Assembly: GCA_033557835.1 (NCBI GenBank)
Contig: JAWQRO010000020.1
Span: 1 to 64,000 of the forward strand
Direction: 5' to 3'
DNA: 64,000 nucleotides
From: Helochares maculicollis
Taxonomy: Eukaryota; Arthropoda; Insecta; Coleoptera; Hydrophilidae
The position numbers and the translations under genes are program-made. This document shows, in pieces, positions 11,521 to 23,819 of this stretch. A model generated the notes under the pieces. That model ran no database searches. It was not told the DNA's origin and was given only the letters and a program-made list of their open reading frames with translations. The stretch's first letter is position 1, and every line of letters begins with the position of its first letter.

Positions 11521-13596
11521 GATTTTTGGGTCGTGCCACATGAATTTTGCTAGCATCGCTAGGTTCACCAGGACCGGCTTTGTTAACAGCCCTAATTCTG
11601 AATTCATATGGCGTTCCTTCAATCAAATCATTAACTTTACCAATAGGTGTATCACCTTCGACTTCAGCGCATTTTTCCCAATTGGGGTTGAATTTATCGC
11701 GCTTCTCAATGATGTAGCCGGTAATTGGTGATCCGCCATCATTTTCAGGCTTGTCCCATTTCAATTCGACGAAGTCTTTGTCGTAGTCAGTAATTTCTGG
11801 TTGGCCAGGCTTATCAGGCTCATCGAATGGATTCTTGGCTTCGATAGCTTGAGCGGTTGTCAGTGGTTCAGATTTGCCTTGTTTGTTTTGGGCACGGACA
11901 CGGAATTTATACTTATGTCCAGGAATCAAGCCATCTACGTTCATTGACGTCTGTGGCCCTTCAGTTTCACCCACTGGAACCCAGCGACCGGAAGCTTCAT
12001 CCATTTTCTCAACGACATAGTTTTCAACAGGTTGGCCACCATCATCTGCTGGTGGACGCCAGTCAAGTTTGCATCCGTTAGCGTGGACATCTGATACCTT
12101 AAGGGGTCCACCAGGCGGGCTTGGTACGTCAAGTACAGTAACTTCAACATCAGCGATATCCTTTCCGTTCACATTTTCAGCGGTTACGGAATACAGTCCA
12201 GAATCGGCACGTTGAGCATTGCGCACTAACAACTTCGTGTTGTAGTCTGAATGTTGCACCTTGACTGTTCCAGAAGATTTCACTTCTTTGTTCTTGAGCA
12301 ACCATTTAGTTGTTGGCATGGGCTCACCGGATACTTTTACATCAAAGCTGAAGTTCTGTCCTGCCTTGATGCGGACTTCGATCAAGTTGGTACGGTCGAT
12401 CTTAGGAGCCATGTTTCTTGGTTTAGTGATAATGGTAGGTGTTTCGTTGCTAGGATCACTAGGACCAGCAGCGTTGATAGCCCGTACTCTGAACTCGTAG
12501 GGTTGTCCAGGCATTAAATCTTCTACCGTTGCTTTGCATTGTCCGGCTGGGACATCCAAAGCCTTCTCCCAGTTTCCAAATTTATCCTTCTTTTCAACGA
12601 CGTATCCAGTGACGGGTGAACCACCATCATCTTTAGGTGGAGTCCAGGCCAAATCAACATGGTCCTTATCCCAATCGGTTGCTTTGAGATTTCCAGGTGG
12701 ACTTGGCTCATCAAATGGATTTTTAGCAATGATAGATTCTTCGGCTTCCAAAGGTTTAGATTCACCTTCGGCGTTAACAGCAGACACTCTGAATTTATAT
12801 TCCTTTCCTGGAGTCAAATTGTTAACTTCCAAGTTTGGTTCAGTTGATCTACCACATGGTACCCAACAACCGGTTTCTGGGTCCATCTTGTCGACTTGAT
12901 AATATTCGATAGGAGTGCCACCATCGTCTTTTGGCCTCTTCCACTTGAGTTTGCATCCATTCTTGTGGACGTCTGAAATTTGTAGTGGTCCTTCAGGTGG
13001 AGTTGGCTTGTCTGTAACAGTGACATTGATGATGTGCATATCTTTTCCTGATTTGTTAGTTGCTGTAACTTTGTACTCTCCAGAATCGTCGCGTTTTACA
13101 GGACGGATAACAAGTTTGGTATTGTAATCCACGTTCGTAATTTGAATTCTCTTATCATCACGAAGAGGAGCTGCGCCATAGTACCATTCGACAGTTGGTG
13201 GAGGTTCACCAATGATGTTAGCATCGAACTTAAGGGCAGAGCCAGTCGAGAGTGTAATATCGTGCAAATGTCTCCTGTCAATGCGTGGAGCCAAATTCCT
13301 TGGTTTCGCAACAAATGTTTTGCCAGGCTCGGAAGGTGCACTTTGACCCGCGTTGTTCAAAGCGATAACACGGAATTGGTATTCATTTCCTTCAATCAAG
13401 CCATGGATAATAGCAGTTGGTTTTGAACTAGTAGTTTCGAGAGCCTTTTCCCAAATTGGGCTGTATTTGTCCTTCATCTCTACAATATAGCCACTGATTG
13501 GAGCGCCACCGTCGGAAATTGGTTCGTTCCACTTGAGTTCGACATGGTTAGCGGACCAATCTTCTGGTTCTGGAGCACCAGGAGCACTTGGAATTG
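11521..13596 (-). CDS. bt: Projectin exon 58: seven domains, Fn-Ig-Fn-Fn-Ig-Fn-Fn
   Basis: 2,076 nt. Fn (IPSAPGAPEPEDWSANHVE), Ig (APRIDRRHLHDITLSTG), Fn (KPTPPEGPLQISDVHKNG), Fn (DEPSPPGNLKATDWDKDH), Ig (APKIDRTNLIEVRIKAG), Fn (VPSPPGGPLKVSDVHANG), Fn (DEPDKPGQPEITDYDKDF). Phase 1 at both ends. Confidence 0.97.
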
Positions 13597-13941
13597 CTGG
13601 AATTGAAAATAGTTTTATTTAAATTGTTATTAAATTAAAAACAATCACATTATAATTTTAATGAAAGAATTCCAATGCTTCTCCAATAATCTCTGAGAAG
13701 TGAAAATTTTACCAAAATCATGTATAAACTTGCCTGTACTTCTAGTGCAGGGTACGATTTTAAAATATAAATAAATCATTATTTTTGCGAGATAAATTGC
13801 ACCTTTGATTTTTAATCTAAGTGAAATTTTCCAAGTTTGTTAATTCACGGATCAATTACTCTACAATTTATATTTCATCCTAGCTGTATCGTATCTTAAT
13901 GACCAAAGTCTTTAAATATTTGTCATTAAGTAAATACTTAC

Positions 13942-14247
13942 TGTAAGGATCTTTAGCAACAATAGTTCCAAGGGTTTCCAAAGGCTCTGATTCTCCTTCT
14001 TTATTCAAAGCTTTGACTCTGAATTTATATTCATGTCCTGGAATGAGACCATCGACCTTCATCTCAGGCACTGGTCCTGCAGTTTTACCAACAGGCAACC
14101 AAATGCCTGTTTCAGGATCTTGCTTCTCAACAACATAACCTTCAATTGGTTCACCACCGTCGTCTTTAGGTTTCTTCCATTTGAGTGTGCAACCATCTTT
14201 GTGGATATCGGATACTTCCAATGGTCCTTCAGGTTTGCCAGGTTTGG
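13942..14247 (-). CDS. bt: Projectin exon 57: single Fn
   Basis: KPGKPEGPLEVSDIHKDGC, LKWKKPKDDGGEPIEGYVVE, YKFRVKALNKEGESEPLETL; ends KDPY with donor A|GTAAGT. Confidence 0.96.
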
Positions 14248-14351
14248 CTGAAACGATAAAAATCCAAGTTAGTTAATTAGATTCGTGTACAAAAGTCTAG
14301 TATTAGGCTTTTGTAGATAGCAATAATGTATCGATTTAATAAAACACTTAC

Positions 14352-14936
14352 AGACTACAGTAATTTCTACTTCTGCAGTGTCAGAACCATATTTGTTGGT
14401 AGCGGTGATCTTATAAATGCCGCTATCTTTCCTCTCTGGCTTATCGTTGAAGAACTTGGAGTTGTAAGGTACGTTATCAACACGTTTTGTAGGACCTTCA
14501 ATGAACGTTCTTCCATCTTGGTACCACTGTACATCAGGAGCTGGTTCACCAGTGACTTTAACGTCGATGTAAATAGGTTCACCTTCTTTAACCGTGATAC
14601 TTCTAAGATTACGTCTGTCAATCTTAGGAGCCAATTTCCTCGGCTTGGTGATGACGGACTTGGAAGCCTGACTTGGTTCGCCAGGTCCAGCTGCATTGAC
14701 AGCTTTAACTCTGAATTCGTATTCACCACCTTCATCCAAATTGTCGACTGTGGCCTTGGTGTCTTGTGGCCCAGTTTCTCCGGCCTTTGTCCATTTTGGC
14801 GAACCCTTCTGCCTTTTCTCGATGACGTAGCCAGTGATTGGAGATCCACCATCGTTAGTTGGTGGAGTCCATCTGAGGTCTACATGGTCCTTGTCCCAGT
14901 CAGTAACCTCAGGCGTTCCAGGAGCACCGGGTTCAT
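14352..14936 (-). CDS. bt: Projectin exon 56: Fn-Ig
   Basis: Fn (DEPGAPGTPEVTDWDKDHVD) and Ig (APKIDRRNLRSITVKEGEPI, VQWYQDGRTF, SGIYKITATNKYGSDTAEVE). Donor T|GTAAGT; phase 1 at both ends. Confidence 0.96.
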
Positions 14937-15070
14937 CTGGAATAGTAAAATTGAATAAGATTTAATAATGCAAAAATATTACATAAAAGGTAACAGGTTG
15001 ACAAAATGGGTTTTCAACCGAATAATCAAAAATATTGAAATGGCATAATTAGAAAGTGGTCGAAACTTAC

Positions 15071-17422
15071 CAAATGGATTTTTAGCGACGATACTCTGTT
15101 CTCCTGTTAGAGGTTCTGATTCTCCTTCAGCGTTGACGGCTGCCACGCGGAATTTGTATTCCTTTCCAGGCTCTAAGTTGTTCAAATCAATCTTGGGCTC
15201 CTTGCTCCTTCCAGCTGGTACCCAACGTCCTGTGTCAGTGTCCATTTTTTCGACTTGGTAATACTCGAGCGGTACTCCGCCATCGTCTTGTGGTGGATTC
15301 CACTTCAAGCTACAACCTTCTTTATGTACGTCACTTACTCTAAGAGGTCCTTCTGGCTTGCTTGGTTTATCCAAGACTTTAATGTTAATGCTTGCTTCAT
15401 CCTTGCCACATTGATTTTCAGCTTTAAGAACTAAAATACCAGTGTGTTTGCGTTCGGCAATGCCAATAACCAATTTGGTTTTGTAATCTTCAAACTCTGC
15501 CGTAATGTCATCTTGTTTTTCAATACGCGCCTTGTTGAGGAACCAGGATTTGGTTGGTGGTGGTTCGCCGGATACCTTGACATCCAACCGAACGTGCTGA
15601 CCAGCCTTGATGGTCATATCTCTGAGAGTGCTACGATCAATCTTTGGTGGCACAAATCTGTCTTTGGCAGTTATCATATCTGATGGAGCAGAAGGTTTGC
15701 TTTCTCCACCCTTGTTAACCGCACGTACGCGGAATTGGTACTTTTGACCTTCAATTAAATCAGGCACAGCACCTTCAGTTTTATTTCCAGGTACTTCTGC
15801 AGCCTTGATCCATTTAGAGCTGAATTCGTCTTTCTTTTCAATGATATACTTTTCAATCGGTGCACCACCATCATTCTTGGGCGCAGACCATTTAAGATCG
15901 GCATGCTTGCGATCCCAGTCTTTGACTTCAGGCTTTCCAGGCGCGTCTGGTTCTGTGTAAGGATTTTTAGCTGTTGTAGGAGTGTCTGTCACCAATGGTT
16001 CAGATTCACCCTCAGCATTAACAGCTTTCACTCTAAATTGATAATCTTTTCCTTCATTCAGTCCAGTGACTTCGGCCTCTGGAGTTTTTGTTGTAGTTAC
16101 TGGTACCCATCTTCCGGTATCTGTGTCCATCCGTTCTACTACATATCCTGTAACAGGCTCGCCACCATCATCTTCAGGTGGCTCCCACTTGAGTTTTACA
16201 CCTTCTGCTGTTACATCGGAAACCTTAAGTGGTCCCTTCGGCTTAGATGGTTTGCTAACAACTTGGACTTCTACGTCTACAGTGTCAACTCCAGAGTCGT
16301 TCTTGGCAGTGACTGTGTAAGTAGCAGTGTCGCTGCGTTGTACTTTCTGCATAATGAATGTAGTTTTGTAATCTTCATTTTCAATCTTCAACCTGTCGGT
16401 GTTCTTCAAAACTTGTTCTTTCAACGTCCAAGTTATCTTTGGTGGAGGTTCACCAATGACATCAGCTTCCATGCGCAATAGTTGTCCAACGCGAAGTACC
16501 TTCTTTTGAAGGTTCTTACGATCAATTCTTGGAGCCAAGAATCTCGGTTTGGCAACGACAGATTTGGAGGCATCACTAGGTTCACCAGGTCCGGCTTTGT
16601 TGACAGCCACAACTCTGAACTCGTACTCATGACCTTCTTCGACGTTGTTAACACGTCCAACAGTTTTGTCTCCGGGAACGGTAGCGGCATCAACCCATCC
16701 ACGACCAGCTTTATCGTGCATTTGTATGATGTACTTTTCGATGGGAGCACCGCCATCGTCTTTAGGTGGAGTCCAAGCTAGTTCTACAAAGTCTTTGTCC
16801 CAGTCTTTTGGTTCTGGTCTGCCAGGTTTGCCTGGTTCATCGAATGGATTCTTGGCAATAATGGGCTTATCTGATTCTAAGCCTTCGGACTCGCCTTCCT
16901 TGTTAACAGCTTTAACTCGGAATTTGTAGGGTTTGCCTTCTTGCAAGCCTGTGACGTTAGCTTCTGGTTCAGAGCTCTTACCGCATGGGATCCATTGTCC
17001 GGTAAGTGGGTCTAACTTTTCAATTTCATAATAATCAATAGGAGTACCGCCATCATCTTCTGGCTTCTTCCATTTGAGTTTGCAGCCGTGCTTGGTAACA
17101 TCAGAGACATCGAGAGGACCCTTCGGCTTGGATGGTTTGCCCAAAACTGTGATTTCAATATCAGCTTGGTCCTCGCCTACTGAGTTTTTAGCGATGATTG
17201 TGTATTTTCCGGTTTGTACCCTCTTGGCTTTCATGACGAAGAATTTCGTGTTGTAATCGATGTTGTCGATGCGAATCTCATCATTAGACACGATTTCCTT
17301 GCCGTTGTAGAGCCATGTCACTTGCGGTGGAGGTTCACCAGCAATGTTGACGTCCAAGTTGATGGACAATCCGGATTTGACTGTGAGAGGGTTGAGGTTG
17401 GTGCGATCAATCAAAGGTTTCA
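15071..17422 (-). CDS. bt: Projectin exon 55: eight domains, Ig-Fn-Fn-Ig-Fn-Fn-Ig-Fn
   Basis: 2,352 nt. Ig (KPLIDRTNLNPLTVKSG), Fn (KPSKPKGPLDVSDVTKHG), Fn (DEPGKPGRPEPKDWDKDF), Ig (APRIDRKNLQKKVLRVG), Fn (KPSKPKGPLKVSDVTAEG), Fn (TEPDAPGKPEVKDWDRKH), Ig (PPKIDRSTLRDMTIKAG), Fn (KPSKPEGPLRVSDVHKEG). Phase 1 at both ends. Long open frames on the plus strand here are antisense shadows. Confidence 0.97.
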
Positions 17423-17710
17423 CTGAAAGAAAAAATGACGATATGATATTAAAACAATCGAGAGACAGACAAATTAAAAAAATCAAGCGAATAAATTAAT
17501 CATGCTAGGTTGATATCTGAATTTATGACAGTAATTTCATCTTACAATAAGGAAAATCGCTATTAAAATATAATACTTATTAAATAATATTGCCAGTAAG
17601 TACGAAATAAAATATCTCAATTACTTTAATTTTTTTTATCTTATCTCACTTTGGCAAATACTTGCATCAAAGAGCTAAAACAGTCACTTAATTGCCGAAA
17701 TAGCGCAGAT

Positions 17711-18606
17711 ATGTTGCTTATAACTTTAGCCGCTTTTGTTGCAGTATCCCAAGGTAGTATTATTAATTTTCACTGATTTCTGTCAAACGGTATTTTTTTT
17801 AGGAGCTCCGCAAGGATCGCTCTGGAGTCCTAATGAACGAATTAATGGCGGTGACTTTGCTTACACGGACCAATTTCCTTACCATCTGTCTCTTCAATAT
17901 GGCTATTTTGGAATATATCACCACATATGTGGAGCTAGCGCGCTCACTCCTAAATGGGTCATAACAGCTGCTTATTGTTACACGGACAATTTGAATTTGC
18001 CTTTAGTCAATGGCTACAGGATTGTCGCTGGAGCTATCGATTTAGATTACACCACAGGAGCTCAAATTATCAAAGTCAATGCTACCGAAGTGCACCCAAA
18101 TTACACTTCCAAAGGCCAAGGGCCTAATGATATTGCTTTAATGCAGCTAGTAAAGCCGCTGATTTTCAATCACGCGGTGCAACCTCTTCGTTTGCCTATT
18201 TCAGGATCCATACCAACAGGAGAAGTGACTTTAACTGGTTATGGAAGTGGAAAAAATTTACAATTTGCAAGTTTGCCACTTATTTCTTTAGAAGGTGAAT
18301 ATTGACGTCAGGATTTACTTTTTATCATAGATTTGGCTTAAAACATATTTTTTAGAATGCAAAACAGCTTTAGTAACCTTCAATGGAACAGCCGACATTT
18401 TAGAAGAAACAAATATATGCACTGCAAACAACGTAATCAGCCCTTGTCAAGGAGACTTTGGTGGTCCTATAGTGCAGGACGACACTCTAGTTGGAATCGC
18501 TTCCTGGACTCCGATTTCTTGTGGTACTTCTGAGTCAGTAGCTGTCTACGTACAAGTTAGCAGCTTCATCGACTTCATTAAGAGAAATGTAACTGATCTA
18601 CCTTAG
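17711..18606 (+). CDS. Secreted serine protease homolog (catalytically dead), nested in a projectin intron
   Basis: Exons 17711-17753, 17803-18294 and 18356-18606 join to a 261-residue chymotrypsin-fold protein. A signal peptide (MLLITLAAFVAVSQ) is followed by a short propeptide and an R-INGGDF activation-like site (IVGG in active enzymes). The first catalytic position is ITAAYC (His replaced by Tyr), NDIAL keeps the Asp, and the serine motif is CQGDFGGP (Ser replaced by Phe). Six cysteines at the three conserved disulfide positions remain, as do N-glycosylation sites (NAT, NYT, NGT). The S1 pocket base would be Ser. It should be a secreted pseudoprotease; insect homologs act as binding or regulatory proteins in immunity, gut or reproduction, but nothing here says which. 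It is transcribed opposite to projectin. I took the ATG at 17711 because it gives the signal peptide. Intact splice sites and frame argue against a pseudogene. Confidence 0.93.
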
Positions 18607-18666
18607 ATTTTTTGGTCTTGATAAAACTAGAAGCTATTTTGGATAGATGAAATTTTAGTGTAGACG

Positions 18667-18672
18667 AATAAA
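18667..18672 (+). terminator. Polyadenylation signal of the nested gene
   Basis: AATAAA 61 nt after the stop codon of the nested protease homolog, in an AT-rich stretch; canonical polyadenylation hexamer. Confidence 0.6.
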
Positions 18673-19223
18673 ATGAATTAAAAAACCTTCATTTATTTTG
18701 AGTATCAAAGCCGCTAACACATAACCCATATGAAATCTGAATATATTTTGAGTGTCATAATAACTCATAGATAGCAGAAGAGTGCTTTAAAATCTTATCT
18801 GATTATCACTTAGATTATCTACACTTTTTTAGCTAGTTAATTACAAAAGCGTCGCTAACGCACGCTTTGAAAAAAGGCATGGATCTCAAATCCGAGTGCT
18901 TCTAAGGCGAGAAGTAGGCAGATTTTCATCCACAAAATACTGCAAAGATAGTCTTAGAAAGATCAACTTCGATACAATTAAAATAATTATACACCAATGA
19001 GGTTGCACAAGTCAGAATAGATTATGTCTAGTTTATGAAGTCACGTTGGTTCAAGTAGGTCTTCTACAGTCACGCATGCTTTCCAAAAAAATTTAGAAAT
19101 TGTTCAATTATTTCTATATGAATGAGAAAAACAATTATTTTCATGATATTTCCATTAGGAATCACCTGTTCATAAGTAAACCGGTAAGAAGCTTTAAATA
19201 TCAATAAAAATGATGGTACTTAC

Positions 19224-20414
19224 ACCAACGTGGTTTAGCAGTGTGCCAATTGGTTTGCTCGGAAGGATCAGATGGTCCAGCCTTATTAACAGCACGAACT
19301 CTGAATTTATACTGTTGGCCTTCTTCTAGTTTAGGTATGGTACCAGTAGTTGTAGGTCCAACTTCGGCGGCTTTGACGAAACGACCACTATCCTTATCCA
19401 TAACTTCCAAAATGTATCCTGTAATTGGTGATCCACCGTCCCTGACTGGAGGATCCCACTTCAACTTGACCATGTGTTCATCATAATCCACGATTTCTGG
19501 CATTCCAGGTGGAGAAGCGATATCGTAAGGATTCTTTGCCAAAGTAGGCGTGTCAGTTTCAAGTGGTTCGGATTCACCTTCTTCATTGACAGCCTTCACG
19601 CGGAAGTGGTACTTCTTGTTCGGTTCCAATCCGGTGATTTGCTGTTCTGTCTTGTCGGGGTCGACGAAACCAGCTGGTACCCAGCGACCTGAGCCAGCTT
19701 CCATTTTCTCAACAGCATACCCAGTAAGTGGAAGACCACCATCGTCTCTGGGTTTGTTCCATTTCAGCTTGCACCCTTCCTTGTGAACTTCTGTAACATC
19801 TAATGGGCCTTCTGGCTTGCCAGGTTTATCCAAGATGATAACTTCAACAGTAGCTTCATCGAATCCTGATTCGTTCTCGGCCCTAATAGTGTAAGTACCG
19901 GTGTGTTTCCTGCAGGTATCAGTCAAAGTAAACTTGGTATTGTAATCCTCATTTTCGATCTTAAGATTTTTGTTGCTTTCCAATGGTTTATGGGCAAAGC
20001 TCCATGTAATGGTCGGTGGTGGTTCACCCTTAACATCAACGTCATATTTGACGAGTTGCCCAGCACGAACTTTGGTAGTATGCAACTTCTCACGGTTGAT
20101 CAATGGTCTCAAATGTCTTGCCTTAGCAATATGTGGGTTGGTGGCATCAGAAGGTTCACCAGGACCAGCTTTATTGACGGCACGAACGCGGAATTGATAA
20201 GTGTTTCCTTCTTTCAGACCTGGAGCTGTAGCTTCACAGTCGGGTGAGTATGTCTCAAGAAGCTCATCCCAAGAAGTCGAAAACTTCTCTTTCTTTTCAA
20301 TGACGTATCCAGTGATGGGAGCTCCACCATTGCTAGATGGGGCCTTCCATTTAAGAGTAACCCTATCGGCATCCCAATCGGTGATTTCAGGTAAGCCAGG
20401 TTTACCGGGAACGT
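19224..20414 (-). CDS. bt: Projectin exon 54: Fn-Ig-Fn-Fn
   Basis: Fn (DVPGKPGLPEITDWDADRV), Ig (RPLINREKLHTTKVRAGQ, ITWSFAHKPL), Fn (KPGKPEGPLDVTEVHKEGCK), Fn (DIASPPGMPEIVDYDEHMVK). Ends TAKPRW at T|GTAAGT, just before the intron that holds the nested gene. Confidence 0.96.
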
Positions 20415-20620
20415 CTTAAACATTAAAAATAAACGTTAGGCCAATTTTGTCGTAGGTATTATCAAAAGTAAGCAAATATTCCACCGGAAAATCATAATAA
20501 TAAACAATACAATAAATAATATCAATAATAGCGTAGCGTTTAAATATTGCAAATATTTTGTATTTGGGAAGCGTTTTGAAAAAGCTGGTAAGCAATCCAA
20601 CAGTATCAACAATAACAAAC

Positions 20621-20920
20621 CATATGGATTTTTGGCAACGATAGCTCTGGTCGTCTCCAATGGTTCGGATTCGCCCTCATCGTTAATAGCCTTGACTCTG
20701 AATTGATACTCGTGTCCTTCTTGTAATCCCTTGATGTCCATTTCAGTGTCGGCGGTTCTGCCAACTGGGACCCAACGACCGGTTTGTTTGTCCAATTTTT
20801 CTACAGCATAGCCAGTGACGGGTTTGCCACCGTCATCTTCTGGTTTTTCCCATTTTACCTTGCAACCGTTCTTGGTTATGTCTTCTACCTTCAATGGACC
20901 CTTAGGTTTGCCAGGAGCAG
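20621..20920 (-). CDS. bt: Projectin exon 53: single Fn
   Basis: APGKPKGPLKVEDITKNGCK, VKWEKPEDDGGKPVTGYAVE, YQFRVKAINDEGESEPLETT. The only phase-consistent donor is G|GTTTGT, weak at positions +3 and +4. Confidence 0.93.
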
Positions 20921-20995
20921 CTATAAAAAGTGATTAATAAGCAAAATATCTAATATCTATAGGAAGTTGTTATTTAAAATCAAAAGGGCACCCAC

Positions 20996-21277
20996 ATAAG
21001 ACAGTAACTTCCACGTCAGCCACGTCTTCACCATGCTCGTTGGTTGCTTTAATCTTGTATAAGCCAGTATTCTTTCTAAGTGCATCAGTGATGTTAAGTT
21101 TTGTGTTATAGTCAACATTGATGATTTCGATGTTGTCTCCAGTTTTGATTGGTTTGTCGTTTTGGAACCATTCGATTGTTGGGGCTGGTTCACCCTTGAC
21201 GTCAATGTCATATTTAATGGGTTTACCGGCTCTGACAATAATTGGTTTCAAGTTGGTTCTGTCAATTCTTGGTTTCA
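20996..21277 (-). CDS. bt: Projectin exon 52: single Ig
   Basis: KPRIDRTNLKPIIVRAGKPI, IEWFQNDKPIKTG and TGLYKIKATNEHGEDVADVE. Ends VTVL with donor T|GTGGGT. Phase 1 at both ends. Confidence 0.95.
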
Positions 21278-21332
21278 CTAAAATCAAATAAATTAACAAC
21301 ATATCGCAAGCAAGGGGCTATAGTCAACTTAC

Positions 21333-22232
21333 AAGCTCTGTGTTTGATTATTTGCATCTTGGATGCGTCAGAAGGTTCACCCGGACCGGCTTTGTTGATG
21401 GCGCGGACGCGGAATTGGTATTCACCCCTTTCCTTAAGATCTTCAACTCTAGCTTCGAGTTGATCCGCTGGTACTTCGATAGCCTTCTCCCAGTCCGGCT
21501 TGAAACGGTCCTTCTTTTCGATGACGTATTTCTCAATTGGAGCACCACCATCGAACTCAGGAGGTGTCCATTTAAGATTGACTCCTTTGTTGTCGTAATC
21601 AGTTATTTCTGGTGTTCCTGGTTTGCCAGGTTCGTCGAATGGATTCTTAGCAACTATGGGTCGTTCAAGTGTTAGTGGATCTGAGTCACCTTCGTCGTTA
21701 ACAGCTGTGACTCTGAATTTGTATTCTGAGCCAGGATTTAATCCTGTTACTTCGTATTCGAGATCTGGTTTATCTCCAGGTACTCTACCAACACGTACCC
21801 ATTTGCCCGTTTCCATATCCATTTTTTCAATTTCGTATTCTCTAATAGGAACGCCGCCATCATCTTCTGGTTTCTTCCAGGAGACTTTGGCCTTTTCGGC
21901 AGTGACACCAGAGACGACCAAAGGCCCCTCCGGTGGGGAAGGTTTGGCCAAAACGGTCAACTCGACGGTTTCTTGATCGATACCGGAAGCGTTTTGAGCA
22001 ATCAATGTGTATTTTCCTGTGTCACGACGGACAGCGTTCGTGAGTACGAAGTCCGTATGATAATCAATGTTTGTGATGTTAATGCGTTCTGTATTGACAA
22101 GAGGAATGTTGTCGCGCCAGATCCATTTGATTTCTGGTGGAGGTTCACCAGATACATCGACAGCCCACTTGTGGGTCCTTCCTGCTTTGATTGTAACCGC
22201 TTTGAACATTTCTCTGTCGATGAGAGGTTTCA
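21333..22232 (-). CDS. bt: Projectin exon 51: Ig-Fn-Fn module
   Basis: One full module in one 900-nt exon: Ig (KPLIDREMFKAVTIKAGRTH, IKWIWRDN), Fn (KPSPPEGPLVVSGVTAEKAK), Fn (DEPGKPGTPEITDYDNKGVN). Phase 1 at both ends, as at most core exon boundaries here, so whole exons could be gained or lost in frame. Confidence 0.96.
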
Positions 22233-22400
22233 CTAAAAGAAACAGTAGAAATTAACAGGTCGTTAAGCGATGAGATGAATTGTGTAGGAAACATTGCTAA
22301 AATTGACGATTTGTTTCTACAAAATATAAGTGAAATGGACGATTATAGTATTGTTACATTCGTTTCAAGGGTCATCTCTAATCACAAGTGTGCCCACTTC

Positions 22401-22679
22401 TGATTAAAGATTGCATTTTGAGTGTAAGACGAAACTTCCAAATGAAATGAAGGAAGAAATGGAGAGGCTTGAAAACACAGATGTTTATAATTCTGATTAA
22501 AGATTGCATTTTGAGTGTGAAACGAAACTTCCAAACGAAATGAAGGAAGACATGGAGAGACTTGGAAACACAGAAATTTATAATTCTGCTTAAAGATTGC
22601 ATTTTGAGTGTGAGACGAAACTTCCAACCGAAATGAAGGAAGAAATGGAGAGACTTGGAAACACAGAAATTTATAGTTC
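22401..22679. repeat. 93-bp tandem repeat, three copies
   Basis: Three head-to-tail copies start at 22401, 22494 and 22587. Each begins TGATTAAAGATTGCATTTTG or a close variant and shares ACGAAACTTCC and GAAATGAAGGAAGA. Period 93 bp, about 90% identity by eye. It lies in a projectin intron. Two minus-strand frames stay open through it, but the peptides show no relation to projectin. Confidence 0.9.
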
Positions 22680-23819
22680 ATGTAATTTTCAAGTGGTTTA
22701 ATGAACGTTTGAAGATTTCAACTAGTAAAAATCACCAATGATTAGAAACATTCATTTTTAATATAACGCTATTTTAGATTTGGTTTTAAAAAATTGAAGA
22801 TTCGTTCATATATAGTGTCATGGAGCAAAACTTTAACAGTATTTCTTGAAGCGTTTTGTTTTCGGTATTTGTGACAGAAAGAATCAAAAATTTACACGGG
22901 TTTAAGATTTTATATAAATGCATTTTAAGTTATGTGTCGAAAATTTGCGACGTAGTATTACGTAAAAGTAATCTTCAGATGTTAGCGTCGCACTGCTTAA
23001 TCGGCCAATACAGTCATTAGGGAGGGAATGTATTGAGACACAATTATATAAGCAAATAGCTGAGATATTGCTCGATTGATTTAATCAGGGATAAATAAAT
23101 ATTGATGATGACATCTTTGTAGCATTAGGCCACAAAAGTATAAATATTCTGTTTTAATAAATCATCTGTTGGTAATATAAAGAATGAAAGTTATACAGGT
23201 AACTTACAGAATTTTCTTATGGTGAACTAAAGTGTAAATAATCCTAAACAAAATATTTAATAGCCACATTTTCTTAATATTTTTGATACCTCGATGCACT
23301 GCCTTTGTAACCAAGACTGACCGAATCTAATCTAGAACACTAATAAAAAAGCGTTGCTAACTTATGCGTACGTATTCGTAAAAAGTAACTCAATACTCAA
23401 CAGATGTGTATGCTGACTCGCTCTCGAAGAAATGTGAGCGATGAAATGTTTATATTTCGGTTCCCCAGTTTCCAGAAATTATTTCGCAGTTCATTTGTTG
23501 AATCTGTTAAGCTGCTCCATCAAATATTCACTTACTACAACTATCTGATATGACTTCCTTGATAAGAAACGACTTCCATCAATATGCAAAATTAACAAGT
23601 GAATTCACGACTTTTGCGCAAAAAATTTATAATCAAGAATGTGCCTACTATATTGTTGATATTTGAATAAATTGAATGTGTTCTCTCATAGTGGTCAACT
23701 TTCATGAAAATATTTTAATGTTATATATAATCTGATTTGTCACGTTTTTTAATGAATTAAAGATCGCTTCCTAAAAAATAAGAAACGCCGTATCTCACAG
23801 ATACCTCCTATGCAAAAAA

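Larger units (their letters stand above)
17423..19223 (-). other. bt: Projectin intron 54/55, hosting the nested gene
   Basis: 1.8-kb intron with the plus-strand protease homolog in its middle; about 290 nt before it and 620 nt after it hold nothing recognisable. There is no clear TATA box upstream of 17711. Confidence 0.85.

Noticed and set aside
15903..16481. 192-codon open frame on the plus strand
   Set aside because: Exactly antisense to Fn/Ig coding sequence of exon 55; a codon-bias shadow. Similar plus-strand frames over exons 46, 50, 56, 58 and 66 were dropped for the same reason.
22382..22681. Repeat-encoded 99-codon minus-strand frame as a possible cassette exon
   Set aside because: No acceptor or donor keeps projectin phase, and the peptide (Phe/Leu/His-rich) is unlike any part of the protein.
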